A DNA stretch of 62,049 bases, from the NCBI GenBank assembly GCA_027717645.1, contig JALLOG010000004.1, positions 1 to 62,049 on the forward strand, read 5' to 3'. Positions within the stretch are counted from its first letter, which is position 1; the number at the start of each line of letters is the position of its first letter. Both the position numbers and the translations under genes were made by a program. This document shows positions 42,874-52,364 of this stretch, in pieces. This DNA comes from Desulfobacterota bacterium AH_259_B03_O07 (GTDB taxonomy: Bacteria; Desulfobacterota_D; UBA1144; Nemesobacterales; CSP1-2). Under the pieces are notes generated by a model, which was given only the letters and a program-made list of their open reading frames with translations, did no database searches and had not been told where the DNA came from.

Positions 42874-44474
42874 ATACAGTCTATAGATACCTAAAATGGG
42901 ATGGATATCAAAATGAATTCAATTTCGATCCAATGGATATGTTTAAGGAATTCTCAAACTCTTTAATGGAGGGCTGGACCCCTGATGAAGCATTTGACTG
43001 GACATTGAAACAGGGTATCAACAGTTTAAACATACGGGTAATGGGTATTGACGAACTGCGTTTTCAACTTTCAAAATATAAAGAATTTCAGTTTCAAAAT
43101 TACAACCTTAAAAAATCACTGTCGGCAATAAAGGAAGAACTTACAAAAATAGTCGATAAAGAGTTGACAGCAGTAAGAGACAAGTTTCACAACAATACGT
43201 CAGAAATTCGAAAAAGAGAAAACTTGCTTAAAAACCTTTCTGAAAAGATTAGTTCGACTCTTGGAACTTTATCAAATTATGATTTTATAGATACAGAAGC
43301 AAAGAATAGATTCGACAATCTCATGAAAAAGTTAGAAGATATACAAAAGATAGAAAACTTTAATAACCGCTACCATCAAAGATATTGTGGGAAAACATAT
43401 CTAGAATTTGAAGAAACATTGGATCTTATAAATAAAGTTCTAGAGATCGAAGCAATTGAACACAACCTGATGTCAGGCACTTTTGGGAATGTCGACCTTG
43501 AAAAACTTAATAGTATAATCTCCGAGGAAGGCTATAATTCCTTTATATATCTCAGAGACTTGAGAAAGAATCTTGAAAATGCTGGGTTAATTAAATCAAA
43601 CGGAGAATTATTGGAACTAACACCAAAAGGTATTAGGAAAGTTGGTGAGCGTGCACTTCAAGATATTTTTTCATCGCTGAGAAAATATCAATTTGGAGGA
43701 CATGAAACCACACAGAGTGGATCTGGCACCGTAAAACCCGAGGCTTCTAAGGAATATGAATTTGGAGATCCATTTAATTTAAATGTTGTAGGCACACTAA
43801 AGAATTCCCTTCTTCGCGAATTCAATGCTAATAAAATTGAACTTGCACCAGAAGATTTTGAAATTTATGATATGGAATACCACACCCAGTCTACTACCGC
43901 GGTCCTCTTGGATTTGAGTTGGTCGATGAGTTTCCAGGGTAGATTTCCAGCAGCTAAACGAGTAGCACTCGCTCTTGACCATCTTATTAGAACAAAGTAT
44001 CCGAGGGATAATTTCTATATAATTGGCTTTTCAACAAGAGCAAAAATACTAACCACTGAACAACTTGTTAGAACGACATGGGATTCAAATGATCCCTTTA
44101 CGAATATTCAAGAAGCACTTCAGGTTGCCTCAAGATTAATCTCAAAACACAGAACTCCAAATAAACAAATAATCCTAATTACCGATGGTCAACCAACTGC
44201 ATATTACTTGGACGGATACTTGCAGGTAGAATTGCCAATGTTCTTTGGTGGTCTAAGTCCTAGGGTGACTTTCGAGACGTTAAAAGAGGTGAATAACTTA
44301 ACTAGAACTGGTATTACCATAAATACATTTATGCTTGATGACAGTGCATCCCTTAGAAGATTCGTGGAAGATATGACACGCATAAACAAAGGACGTGCAT
44401 TTTTTACTACTCCAAACCAAATAGGAAGATTCCTCGTCGTTGACTATTTAAAGAGAAAGAGAAAAATTCTTTAA
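42870..44474 (+). CDS. VWA-domain protein, partner of the AAA+ ATPase
   Basis: The 534-residue protein has a helical, partly coiled N-terminal half (residues 1-320) followed by a von Willebrand A domain. The metal-ion-dependent adhesion site is LDLSWSMSFQG near residue 348, with T and D residues in IILITDGQPTAYYLDG. The layout matches CoxE/BchD-like partners of MoxR ATPases. ATG overlaps the upstream TGA (ATGA), so the two proteins are made together and probably form a complex. Confidence 0.8.
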   Translation: MNTVYRYLKWDGYQNEFNFDPMDMFKEFSNSLMEGWTPDEAFDWTLKQGINSLNIRVMGIDELRFQLSKYKEFQFQNYNLKKSLSAIKEELTKIVDKELTAVRDKFHNNTSEIRKRENLLKNLSEKISSTLGTLSNYDFIDTEAKNRFDNLMKKLEDIQKIENFNNRYHQRYCGKTYLEFEETLDLINKVLEIEAIEHNLMSGTFGNVDLEKLNSIISEEGYNSFIYLRDLRKNLENAGLIKSNGELLELTPKGIRKVGERALQDIFSSLRKYQFGGHETTQSGSGTVKPEASKEYEFGDPFNLNVVGTLKNSLLREFNANKIELAPEDFEIYDMEYHTQSTTAVLLDLSWSMSFQGRFPAAKRVALALDHLIRTKYPRDNFYIIGFSTRAKILTTEQLVRTTWDSNDPFTNIQEALQVASRLISKHRTPNKQIILITDGQPTAYYLDGYLQVELPMFFGGLSPRVTFETLKEVNNLTRTGITINTFMLDDSASLRRFVEDMTRINKGRAFFTTPNQIGRFLVVDYLKRKRKIL

Positions 44475-44488
44475 ATACAAACTGCATC

Positions 44489-45421
44489 TTATTCACATTT
44501 AAATTTTTTCGAAAGCCCATAAACACTGCTTAGATTTTCATTAAATTTTTTTTCATTATGATTTCTAGCCTGTATAAGGACTTGATCAGAATCACAGACA
44601 AAAGTAATGATTCTAGATTCCGATTTTTTCAGGTCATACATTTCAGGTCTAATTGAGGACACGTTTATAAAGATTGTCCCATTATAGTCTTCTTGTTGAA
44701 CTATATTATTCGTAAGAAAATGAGGCAAGTGTAGATGGCCCGAAAACCATATATCTACCTGATATTCCTTAAGGACATCAGTAAATCTCTTTGAATTTGT
44801 TACTTGCCTATCTTCAAGATAAGAAAAGGGTATTCCACTCCCCTCAAGAGGAGCATGAGTCATTACCAGGATAATCTTGTCCTGATTATTGATCACTAAT
44901 TCTTTCCACCAATTGAACGTCTCAGTAGAAATGCCCGTTGGCTTTCCCCTAACCTCATCGGACATGAATATAAAAAGAATATTTCCCCTAGCAATAGAAT
45001 AATTGAAATTCTCTTTAATCTTCTCGCGATAAAGTTCTCCCAAATCTGTCTTTAAATCATGATTGCCCGCTATCTCATTCCAGTCCTTTATGTATGAAAG
45101 GGCTCTTGAAGATAAATACCAATCATATGTTTCCGAAGTAGTTCTATTAGCTATATCACCACCAACTATAGCCATCTGTATCCCTGGCACATTTTTGTTG
45201 ATATCTAGTATCGCTTCCTGAAATGCCTCTCTGTGTTTATCTTCTTTAGGTTGAATATCTGAAAGGACCCAAACCTTAAAAGTACTGTTGGGATCATGCC
45301 AAGTTGCATCTTTGGCTATCAAACCTGCTGAATTACCGATATAGCATGCATAACAAGATAAAAGTATGGAGATTAGATAAATTATATATCTTGGAAATAT
45401 TGTTAAATAAAAAAACTCCAT
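44489..45421 (-). CDS. Metallophosphoesterase
   Basis: The 310-residue protein has an N-terminal hydrophobic segment (IIYLISILLSCYACYIGNSA) that anchors or exports it. The calcineurin-like metal motifs are VLSDIQPKEDKHREAF (first block), MAIVGGDIANR, EIAGNHDLKTDL, VMTHAPLEG and FSGHLHLPH. It acts on a phosphodiester or phosphomonoester outside the cytoplasm; the substrate is unknown. It is transcribed with mtaB and mnmA on the minus strand (16 bases after mtaB). Confidence 0.82.
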   Translation of the reverse strand: MEFFYLTIFPRYIIYLISILLSCYACYIGNSAGLIAKDATWHDPNSTFKVWVLSDIQPKEDKHREAFQEAILDINKNVPGIQMAIVGGDIANRTTSETYDWYLSSRALSYIKDWNEIAGNHDLKTDLGELYREKIKENFNYSIARGNILFIFMSDEVRGKPTGISTETFNWWKELVINNQDKIILVMTHAPLEGSGIPFSYLEDRQVTNSKRFTDVLKEYQVDIWFSGHLHLPHFLTNNIVQQEDYNGTIFINVSSIRPEMYDLKKSESRIITFVCDSDQVLIQARNHNEKKFNENLSSVYGLSKKFKCE

Positions 45422-45437
45422 GTTCGCAGAAACGTTA

Positions 45438-46733
45438 TCAATGTAAGTTAGCGAGACCTAATGCTACTTCTCCCTCAATCCTTCTTATCTCTACACGAGC
45501 CTCATCACCAACTTTCAAATTTCCGTCTACTATCTGAACACTTATATAATTACGTGAAGTGGCTTTTAATCCAGTCTCAACAATAACTGGAACTTCTTTC
45601 CCGATAAATCTTCGGTAGAATTGCCTTTTCTTTTCGACTCCTTGATCCCGAAGTATTTTACTCCTCAATTTAGTTACTTCGGGTGGAACCTGATCCGGCA
45701 TATTTGAAGCTGTCGTACCCCTTCTTTTTGAGTAAGGAAATACATGATAGTAAGTTAAAGGTGATTGTTTTAATAATTTACGAGTATTTTCGAATTCCTT
45801 TTCGGTTTCACCTGGAAATCCTACCATTACATCTGTACCAATCGCAGCATCTTGAATCCTTTCCCTTATTAGGTTAGTGCTATATATAAATCCTTCAGGG
45901 TTATACCTCCTTCTCATTCTTTTCAAAACATCTTTATCACCGCTTTGGAGAGCAATATGAAAACTAGGACAAATTGTCTTCGAAGAAGCGACAAAATCAA
46001 TTAATTCGTCTGAAGTATCTGCTGGATCTAATGAGCTAAGCCTTATCCAATTCATAATGTTTGATTTTTCTACTTCGATCAGAAGATTTAGGAGATTTGT
46101 ACCAACATCCCTTCCATAACTAGCTAAATGAATGCCTGTCAATACTACTTCTTTATAACCTGAATTGGATAGTATCTCCATACGGTTCAATACTTCATTT
46201 ATTGAAAGGCTTCTCGATCTACCCCTTGCTAATGGTATTATACAAAAGGAGCAGCTATAGTTACATCCATCCTGCACCTTAAGAAAAGCCCTAGTTCTCT
46301 CCGGGAAATAATTAATTTCAGGTGACTCAAATCTTCTTTTCTTTTCATTGAAAATATCGGAGACAATAACCTTTGGTTCTAATTGGGATTCTCCTTCCCT
46401 TATAATATTGAGTAGAGAAGAAAACTTATGTGAGTTTCCCACAATATAATCAACACCCTCTAGTTCTTTAAGCTCTTGGGAAGAAACCTGTGCATAGCAA
46501 CCCGTAACAACAACAATTCCTTTGGGATTTGACCTGTTAGCTCGATAGACGTAGTTTCTAGCTTCTGAATCTGCTTTATGCGTAACAGTGCAAGTATCTA
46601 TGACATATACATCGGCAGGCTCTGAAAACGGCACCCTTTTGTACTTGCTTTCTGGAAGCCTGTTCAGAAGTGCAGCTGTGTCGTACTGATTTACTTTACA
46701 ACCAAGAGTTACAACTGATATTTTCTTCTTCAT
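45438..46733 (-). CDS. mtaB: tRNA t6A37 methylthiotransferase MtaB
   Basis: About 431 residues from the ATG at 46733, which overlaps the mnmA stop (ATGA); an upstream ATG at 46754 lies inside mnmA. The methylthiotransferase N-domain (VVTLGCKVNQYDTAALLNRL, then CTVTHKADSEARN and VVTGCYAQ) supplies the first [4Fe-4S] cluster. The radical SAM motif is CNYSCSFCIIPLARGRSRS. The C-terminal TRAM domain includes EARVEIRRIEGEVALG. The enzyme makes ms2t6A at position 37 of tRNAs reading ANN codons. Confidence 0.88.
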   Translation of the reverse strand: MKKKISVVTLGCKVNQYDTAALLNRLPESKYKRVPFSEPADVYVIDTCTVTHKADSEARNYVYRANRSNPKGIVVVTGCYAQVSSQELKELEGVDYIVGNSHKFSSLLNIIREGESQLEPKVIVSDIFNEKKRRFESPEINYFPERTRAFLKVQDGCNYSCSFCIIPLARGRSRSLSINEVLNRMEILSNSGYKEVVLTGIHLASYGRDVGTNLLNLLIEVEKSNIMNWIRLSSLDPADTSDELIDFVASSKTICPSFHIALQSGDKDVLKRMRRRYNPEGFIYSTNLIRERIQDAAIGTDVMVGFPGETEKEFENTRKLLKQSPLTYYHVFPYSKRRGTTASNMPDQVPPEVTKLRSKILRDQGVEKKRQFYRRFIGKEVPVIVETGLKATSRNYISVQIVDGNLKVGDEARVEIRRIEGEVALGLANLH

Positions 46734-47803
46734 TGTGCGATCTCTTTTATCCATCCACCACCCATTACTCTTTCATCTTTATAGAAGACAACTGCCTGTC
46801 CTGGTGTAATCGCTCGCTGAGGTTCATTAAACTCTACAAGAGCTTCAGTCTCGGAAATCATTTTTACAACGGATTCCCTCTCTTTATGCCTAGATCTTAT
46901 CTTTGCTCTTACATCTATTTCTTCCAGAGGAGCATCTCCAACCCAAGAAACCTCACCAGCAACAAGTTTGGAACTGAATATGTCTTCCTCTTTTCCAACA
47001 ATAACCCTGTTCTTTTCAGGCACAACACTTACAACATACATTGGCTTTCCTTTTGCGATTCCTAGCCCCCTTCTCTGTCCGACAGTAAATGAAGAAATTC
47101 CATCATGTTCAGCCAATATATTACCGTCCAAATCAACAATCTCTCCCCTTTGATTACCTCTGTCTAGGTAACCCTTTATAAACTCCCTGTAATTCCCGCC
47201 AGTAATAAAACAAACCCCCATACTGTCTGGCTTCTTTGATACCTTTAATTTCATTCTATGAGCTATTTCTCTTACCTCAGACTTAGTCTTTTTACCCAAA
47301 GGCAATATTATGCGCATCAACTCATTCTGAGTAAGTGTGAATAAAAAATAGGTTTGGTCCTTATTCTTATCAATTGCCTGTTCAAGGTAATAATTCCCAT
47401 TACTTTCATCTCGATCAATTCTGGCATAGTGCCCAGTTGCCAGATAATCTGCTCCGAGTTCAAGGGCTCTTTTTAATAGGAAATTAAATTTCATAAATTG
47501 GTTACAAAGAACGCATGGGATAGGTGTTTGGCCTGATTCGTACTTCTTTATGAAATCATCCACGATATATTTCTTAAAGAGATCCATGTAGTTCACAACA
47601 TAATGCGGTATCCCTATTTGGTCTGCAACCTTTCTAGCATCCCTGACATCATCTCCCGAGCAACAACCACCCTCTGCCTCCCCATAATCCCATAGCTGCA
47701 TCGTTACACCAATTACATCATGCCCCTCTTCTTTTAAAAGGCCTGCTGTGGTGGCGCTATCAACCCCCCCACTCATTGCTACGAGTATTCTCTTTCTATC
47801 CAT
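46730..47803 (-). CDS. mnmA: tRNA-specific 2-thiouridylase MnmA
   Basis: The 357-residue protein has the PP-loop ILVAMSGGVDSATTAGLLKE at the N-terminus. The catalytic cysteines are in TPIPCVLCNQFMKFNFLL and SMGVCFITGGNYREF. The tRNA-recognition and C-terminal barrel segments are SSFTVGQRRGLGIAKGKPMY and YKDERVMGGGWI. It thiolates U34 of Glu, Gln and Lys tRNAs. It heads a minus-strand unit with mtaB, so two tRNA-thiolation enzymes are coexpressed. Confidence 0.92.
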   Translation of the reverse strand: MDRKRILVAMSGGVDSATTAGLLKEEGHDVIGVTMQLWDYGEAEGGCCSGDDVRDARKVADQIGIPHYVVNYMDLFKKYIVDDFIKKYESGQTPIPCVLCNQFMKFNFLLKRALELGADYLATGHYARIDRDESNGNYYLEQAIDKNKDQTYFLFTLTQNELMRIILPLGKKTKSEVREIAHRMKLKVSKKPDSMGVCFITGGNYREFIKGYLDRGNQRGEIVDLDGNILAEHDGISSFTVGQRRGLGIAKGKPMYVVSVVPEKNRVIVGKEEDIFSSKLVAGEVSWVGDAPLEEIDVRAKIRSRHKERESVVKMISETEALVEFNEPQRAITPGQAVVFYKDERVMGGGWIKEIAQ

Positions 47804-48303
47804 GATTAAACTGGTTAAGTTACCTGAGATTATAAATTACTCAAAATAAATGAAACTCCCTGCAGCAAGCTGCAGGGTATCAAAATATAGATGGAAAGTC
47901 TCATTGGTGAACAAAATCTATAAAGATTTATCTTAACTAATTTGGTATTTTACATTTTTTACTTTGTCTTGATACAAAGTAACAAAAATCAAGACTGCCC
48001 AAAAATTTAGCTATAAATCCCTCACTTCGGCTAAAAAATCCAATATTCCCTATCCCCCGCATTTTTTTTAACGCCTTCGTTCGTGATTTACTTAACCCAA
48101 TTTTTGGAATGTCTGTCTTAACCTTTTCCTTTCGGAAAAGGTTTAATGAATCAAAAAATAATATTGACATTAAATAAACTATCCTCGAATTGTATAACAT
48201 CTACAGCAATGACAGGACAGAGGAAACCCTGTAGCAAGCTACAGGGAATTACGTTATTAAATCATTATTACAGGTATAATTATCACTGGTTTCAAGGACT
48301 ATA
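47804..48303. repeat. Repeat-filled gap between mnmA and purL
   Basis: About 500 bases hold palindrome CCCTGCAGCAAGCTGCAGGG (47858-47877) with TATCAAAATATAGATGGAAA behind it. TIR element copy D follows (about 47906-48207), then GGACAGAGGAAACCCTGTAG and the perfect palindrome CCCTGTAGC-AA-GCTACAGGG (about 48227-48246). No gene is credible in it. Confidence 0.65.
47906..48207 (-). repeat. TIR element copy D, core inverted relative to copy C
   Basis: The interior is almost identical to copy C but in the opposite orientation. Its right end carries the terminus (minus strand GCTGTAGATGTTATACAATT). The left end keeps only GAACAAAATCTATAAAG of the other terminus. The outer palindromic flanks have the same plus-strand orientation as around copy C. 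Confidence 0.7.
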
Positions 48304-50514
48304 ATGGAAAACCTACAAATTGCCCTAAATCATGGCCTTAGTACCCAAGAGTATAATAAGATTGTAAATAAACTTGGAAGAGAACCCAACCTAACAGAAA
48401 TTGGAATACTGGCAGCAATGTGGTCTGAGCACTGCTCTTATAAAAGCTCCAAAATTCATTTAAAACGTCTCCCAACCAAAGGCGCAAACGTTATTCAGGG
48501 ACCTGGAGAGAATGCTGGAATTGTTGATATTGGTGATGAGCTCTGTGTTATTTTCAAGATGGAAAGTCATAATCATCCCTCATTTATCGAACCCTATCAA
48601 GGTGCAGCTACCGGAGTTGGCGGTATACTAAGGGACATATTTACAATGGGTGCACGACCTATAGCCCTTCTTAATTCACTCAGATTTGGCGACCCAAAAC
48701 TTCCCAAAACAAGATACCTGGTAGATGGTGTAGTTTCAGGCATTGCTGGATATGGTAATTGTATCGGCATCCCTACCGTCGGAGGAGAAGTCTATTTTGA
48801 TGAATGCTATAACGGCAATCCTTTAATCAACGTATTTGCTCTAGGCATTACTAAAAAAAATGAAATATTCCGGGGTCTTGCAAGAGGGGTAGCAAATCCC
48901 GTAATTTACGTAGGCTCAAAGACTGGTAGAGATGGTATTCATGGAGCTGTGATGGCTTCTGAAACATTTACAAAGGAAGCTGAAGAAAAAAGACCAGCAG
49001 TCCAAGTTGGTGATCCATTTACAGAAAAGCTTCTTTTAGAATCCTGCTTAGAACTTTTCAAAACCGGCATAGTGGTTGGAATCCAAGACATGGGTGCTGC
49101 TGGACTTACATCATCCTCAACCGAAATGGCAAATCGTGCTGCTAACGGAATTATTATAGATATTGATAAAGTACCTAGGAGAGAAAAGGAAATGACTCCC
49201 TATGAAATAATGCTTTCTGAATCCCAGGAGAGAATGCTTATCGTAATCAAAAAGGGGAATGAGGAGATTGCAGAACGAATTTTTAGGAAGTGGAATCTTG
49301 ATTTTAGTGTGATTGGAGAAGTTACAGAGAGTAGTGATTTAAGAATAATTGAGAACAGCGATATTATGGCTGACCTCCCCATAAGTTTAATTACTGAAGA
49401 GGCGCCAATATATAAAAGACCCTCTAAAAAACCTGCCTATCTAAACAACATGAAGAATTTTGATATATTCTCGATTCCATTTCCAAATAACCTCGACTCG
49501 ATATTTCTAAAAATTCTCTCATCTCCCACTGTATCCAGCAAAAGATGGATTTTCGAGCAATATGACCATATGGTAAGAACTAATACAGTTATACCCCCTG
49601 GCTCCGATGCATCGATAATACGAATAAAAGATACAAATAAGGCGATCGCAATTACAACCAATTGCAACTCTAGGTATTGCTATCTTGATCCATATACCGG
49701 GTCCGCCATTGCGGTTGCAGAAAGTGCTAGAAACTTAGCCTGTTCTGGTGCAAAACCATTAGCAATTACAGACTGTCTAAACTTTGGAAATCCTGAAAAT
49801 CCCGAAATTATGTGGCAATTTAAAAAATCAATAGAAGGATTGGCACAAGCAGCGCTTGTGCTGAACACCCCCGTGGTAAGTGGCAATGTAAGTTTCTACA
49901 ATGAAACAGAGGGCGTGGCCATTTTCCCAACTCCGACAGTAGCAATGATTGGACTAATAGAAGATATAAGGAATCATCTCACGCAATGGTTTGAGAAAGA
50001 AGGTGATAGAATAGTGCTGTTGGGAGAAACAAAGGAGGAGTTTGGTGGCAGCGAGTACCAAAAACAGATCCAGGGAACAGTTCGAGGAAAACCACCACAG
50101 ATTGATTTGAGAGCAGAATCAGCATTAATTCATACTTTACTTGAGGCATCGCAAACCGGTATACTACACTCAGCACATGATCTATCGGAGGGGGGTCTTG
50201 CTACAGCTATTTCTGAATCATGTTTCACCCCCAATGGATCGATTGGAGTTAAGATAAAAATTAATGATAATATGAAAATAAGAAATGACGCTATCCTTTT
50301 TTCTGAATCTCAATCAAGGGCATTAGTTTCCCTTGAAAGAAAAAATATACCCATCTTAGACAAAATCACTCGAGAATATGGCGTCAAGATGTCTAATATC
50401 GGTGTGGTGGAAGGAGACAGGCTTTTTATTGAGAACATGATTGATATCCCAATAAATGAAGGTTATAATTTCTGGTCTTCAGGGTTTGAGAGAATCTTAA
50501 ATAGCTATGCCTAA
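48304..50514 (+). CDS. purL: Phosphoribosylformylglycinamidine synthase subunit PurL
   Basis: The 736-residue protein is the small, PurQ/PurS-dependent form of PurL. It has [20 protein letters not shown], the ATP-binding VQGPGENAG-like block, [20 protein letters not shown], and the second half with [20 protein letters not shown] and [16 protein letters not shown]. It makes formylglycinamidine ribonucleotide in purine synthesis. purQ and purS are not in the window. It overlaps purF by eight bases. Confidence 0.92.
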   Translation: MENLQIALNHGLSTQEYNKIVNKLGREPNLTEIGILAAMWSEHCSYKSSKIHLKRLPTKGANVIQGPGENAGIVDIGDELCVIFKMESHNHPSFIEPYQGAATGVGGILRDIFTMGARPIALLNSLRFGDPKLPKTRYLVDGVVSGIAGYGNCIGIPTVGGEVYFDECYNGNPLINVFALGITKKNEIFRGLARGVANPVIYVGSKTGRDGIHGAVMASETFTKEAEEKRPAVQVGDPFTEKLLLESCLELFKTGIVVGIQDMGAAGLTSSSTEMANRAANGIIIDIDKVPRREKEMTPYEIMLSESQERMLIVIKKGNEEIAERIFRKWNLDFSVIGEVTESSDLRIIENSDIMADLPISLITEEAPIYKRPSKKPAYLNNMKNFDIFSIPFPNNLDSIFLKILSSPTVSSKRWIFEQYDHMVRTNTVIPPGSDASIIRIKDTNKAIAITTNCNSRYCYLDPYTGSAIAVAESARNLACSGAKPLAITDCLNFGNPENPEIMWQFKKSIEGLAQAALVLNTPVVSGNVSFYNETEGVAIFPTPTVAMIGLIEDIRNHLTQWFEKEGDRIVLLGETKEEFGGSEYQKQIQGTVRGKPPQIDLRAESALIHTLLEASQTGILHSAHDLSEGGLATAISESCFTPNGSIGVKIKINDNMKIRNDAILFSESQSRALVSLERKNIPILDKITREYGVKMSNIGVVEGDRLFIENMIDIPINEGYNFWSSGFERILNSYA

Positions 50515-51922
50515 GCTTAAAGAAGAGTGTGGAGTATTTGGAATTTTTGGGCATCCAGAGGCCGCAAATCTTACATATCTCGGTCTTCATGCGCTACAAC
50601 ATCGCGGACAGGAAAGCGCAGGGATAACTACTTCAGATGGCCAAAATCTCTACACTCACCGAGAAATGGGCCTGGTATCTGACGTTTTTACTGAATCTAC
50701 AATAGAGAATCTACCTGGAAGAAATGCAATAGGGCATGTCAGGTATTCAACCACCGGATCCAGCCATAGTAAAAATTCACAGCCACTAGTCATTACCTAT
50801 TCAAGGGGTCAGCTCGCAATAGCTCATAATGGCAACCTTACGAATGCCGGAATTCTCAGAGAAGAACTCGAAAAAGATGGTGCTATATTTCAATCTACGA
50901 CTGATACCGAAGTGATAGTTCATCTTATTGCAAGATCAAAAGAGGAGAGTTTGGTAAAACGTGTTATCGAGGCTCTCACGAGATGTAAGGGGGCTTATTC
51001 TCTACTGTTTCTTACGCCAGAATTCATGTTGGCTGCGCGAGATCCGTATGGATTTAGACCGCTTGCTTTAGGAAATCTCATGAACTCAATGGTTATTGCC
51101 TCGGAAACTTGTGCATTCGATCTCATCGAAGCGCAGTTTACAAGAGAAGTCGAACCTGGCGAAATCCTAGTTGTTAGTAAAAAAGGCACGGAATCGTTTA
51201 AACCGTTTAAAAATACGAAGCATGCATACTGCGTCTTCGAATACATTTACTTTTCTAGACCTGATAGCCATGTTTTTGGAAGAAATGTGTACCAAGTGAG
51301 GAAAGAGTTAGGAAAACAACTTGCTAAAGAACAGCCCGCTGAAGCTGATATCGTAATTGCGGTACCTGATTCGGGTGTTCCTGCTGCAATTGGGTACTCA
51401 GAACAATCGGGATTCCCCCTCGAGCTCGGTCTATTGAGAAGCCATTATGTGGGAAGAACTTTCATAGAACCGCGAAAATCGATCAGAAGTTTTGGAGTTA
51501 AGCTAAAACTTAATGCAATTAAAGAAGTGCTTTTAGGCAAGAGAGTGGTAATTGTGGACGATTCTATTGTTAGGGGCACAACTAGCAGAAAAATTGTGAA
51601 GATGATTCGTGCGGCTGGAGCGAAGCAAGTTCATATGAGGATAAGTTCTCCCCCCATGAAATTCTCTTGCTATTACGGTATAAATACGCCTACGAAAGAG
51701 GAGCTTATCGCAAACTCCCTGAATGTGGAAGAGATAAACAAATATATAACAACTGACTCACTTGGTTATTTGAGTTTAGAAGGTGTTATGAAGGCTGTAT
51801 CAAACCATAAGTCACTTGACCAAAAAGAAAGCTTCTGTAACGCATGCTTCACTGGCAACTATAGGATACCCATTACTGAATCGAAGAAAGGTTTCAAGCA
51901 GTTTCATCTTTTTGACAGATAA
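50507..51922 (+). CDS. purF: Amidophosphoribosyltransferase PurF
   Basis: The 471-residue protein has a short propeptide (MPKLKEE) before the catalytic Cys8 in [10 protein letters not shown]. The glutaminase domain includes [16 protein letters not shown] and [18 protein letters not shown]. The phosphoribosyltransferase half has the PRPP-binding [21 protein letters not shown]-terminal cysteines (SFCNACFTG) may hold the Fe-S cluster found in Bacillus-type enzymes. It catalyses the first step of purine synthesis and is translationally coupled to purL. Confidence 0.92.
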   Translation: MPKLKEECGVFGIFGHPEAANLTYLGLHALQHRGQESAGITTSDGQNLYTHREMGLVSDVFTESTIENLPGRNAIGHVRYSTTGSSHSKNSQPLVITYSRGQLAIAHNGNLTNAGILREELEKDGAIFQSTTDTEVIVHLIARSKEESLVKRVIEALTRCKGAYSLLFLTPEFMLAARDPYGFRPLALGNLMNSMVIASETCAFDLIEAQFTREVEPGEILVVSKKGTESFKPFKNTKHAYCVFEYIYFSRPDSHVFGRNVYQVRKELGKQLAKEQPAEADIVIAVPDSGVPAAIGYSEQSGFPLELGLLRSHYVGRTFIEPRKSIRSFGVKLKLNAIKEVLLGKRVVIVDDSIVRGTTSRKIVKMIRAAGAKQVHMRISSPPMKFSCYYGINTPTKEELIANSLNVEEINKYITTDSLGYLSLEGVMKAVSNHKSLDQKESFCNACFTGNYRIPITESKKGFKQFHLFDR

Positions 51923-52364
51923 CAAGGATTCCACCAATTTTGTTTTGGTAGTATGGAAAAAAACGTCATTGCGAGGGGGTTTTTCCCGAAGCAATCCCCT
52001 CGGTTGGTAGCAGATCGCTTGGTTTCACTCCCGATTGTAGATGTTAGACATTTTGGGGACAGTCTTTTCGATTTTAAATGGGCATGCAAAAAATTGCCAA
52101 AATCAATTCCGGAAGCGTTAAAAAAAGATTTAGGGTTGGGGCTGAATTAAATATTTTTAGCTGTAGGAATTGATTTAATAAATCCTAATTTTTTGTCAGC
52201 CCTTGATTTTTGTTACTTTGTATCAAGACAAAGTAAAAAAATAAAAGTTCAATTTAGTTTGAATAAATATTGCTAAATTTTGTCCTCGAAATAAGTGATA
52301 TATACAGCAATGATGAAAATCACTATGCCCCATAAGGGTATCGAATATTTGTAATATAAGTTAC
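51923..52364. repeat. Repeat-filled gap between purF and valS
   Basis: It holds a CATTGCGAGG...GAAGCAATCC repeat (about 51966-52020) and TIR element copy E (52033-52308), then about 55 bases of spacer downstream of valS. No gene is credible and no strong terminator is seen. Confidence 0.6.
52033..52308 (+). repeat. TIR element copy E
   Basis: The left terminus GATTGTAGATGTTAGACA is matched by the right terminus GATATATACAGC (GCTGTATATATC on the other strand). The interior is shared with copy A (AAATTGCCAAAATCAATTCC) and carries the TACTTTG/CAAAGTA hairpin common to the family. Confidence 0.65.

Noticed and set aside
46734-46754. Upstream ATG for mtaB
   Set aside because: It lies inside the end of mnmA. 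The ATGA overlap at 46733-46730 and the usual family N-terminus favour the later start.
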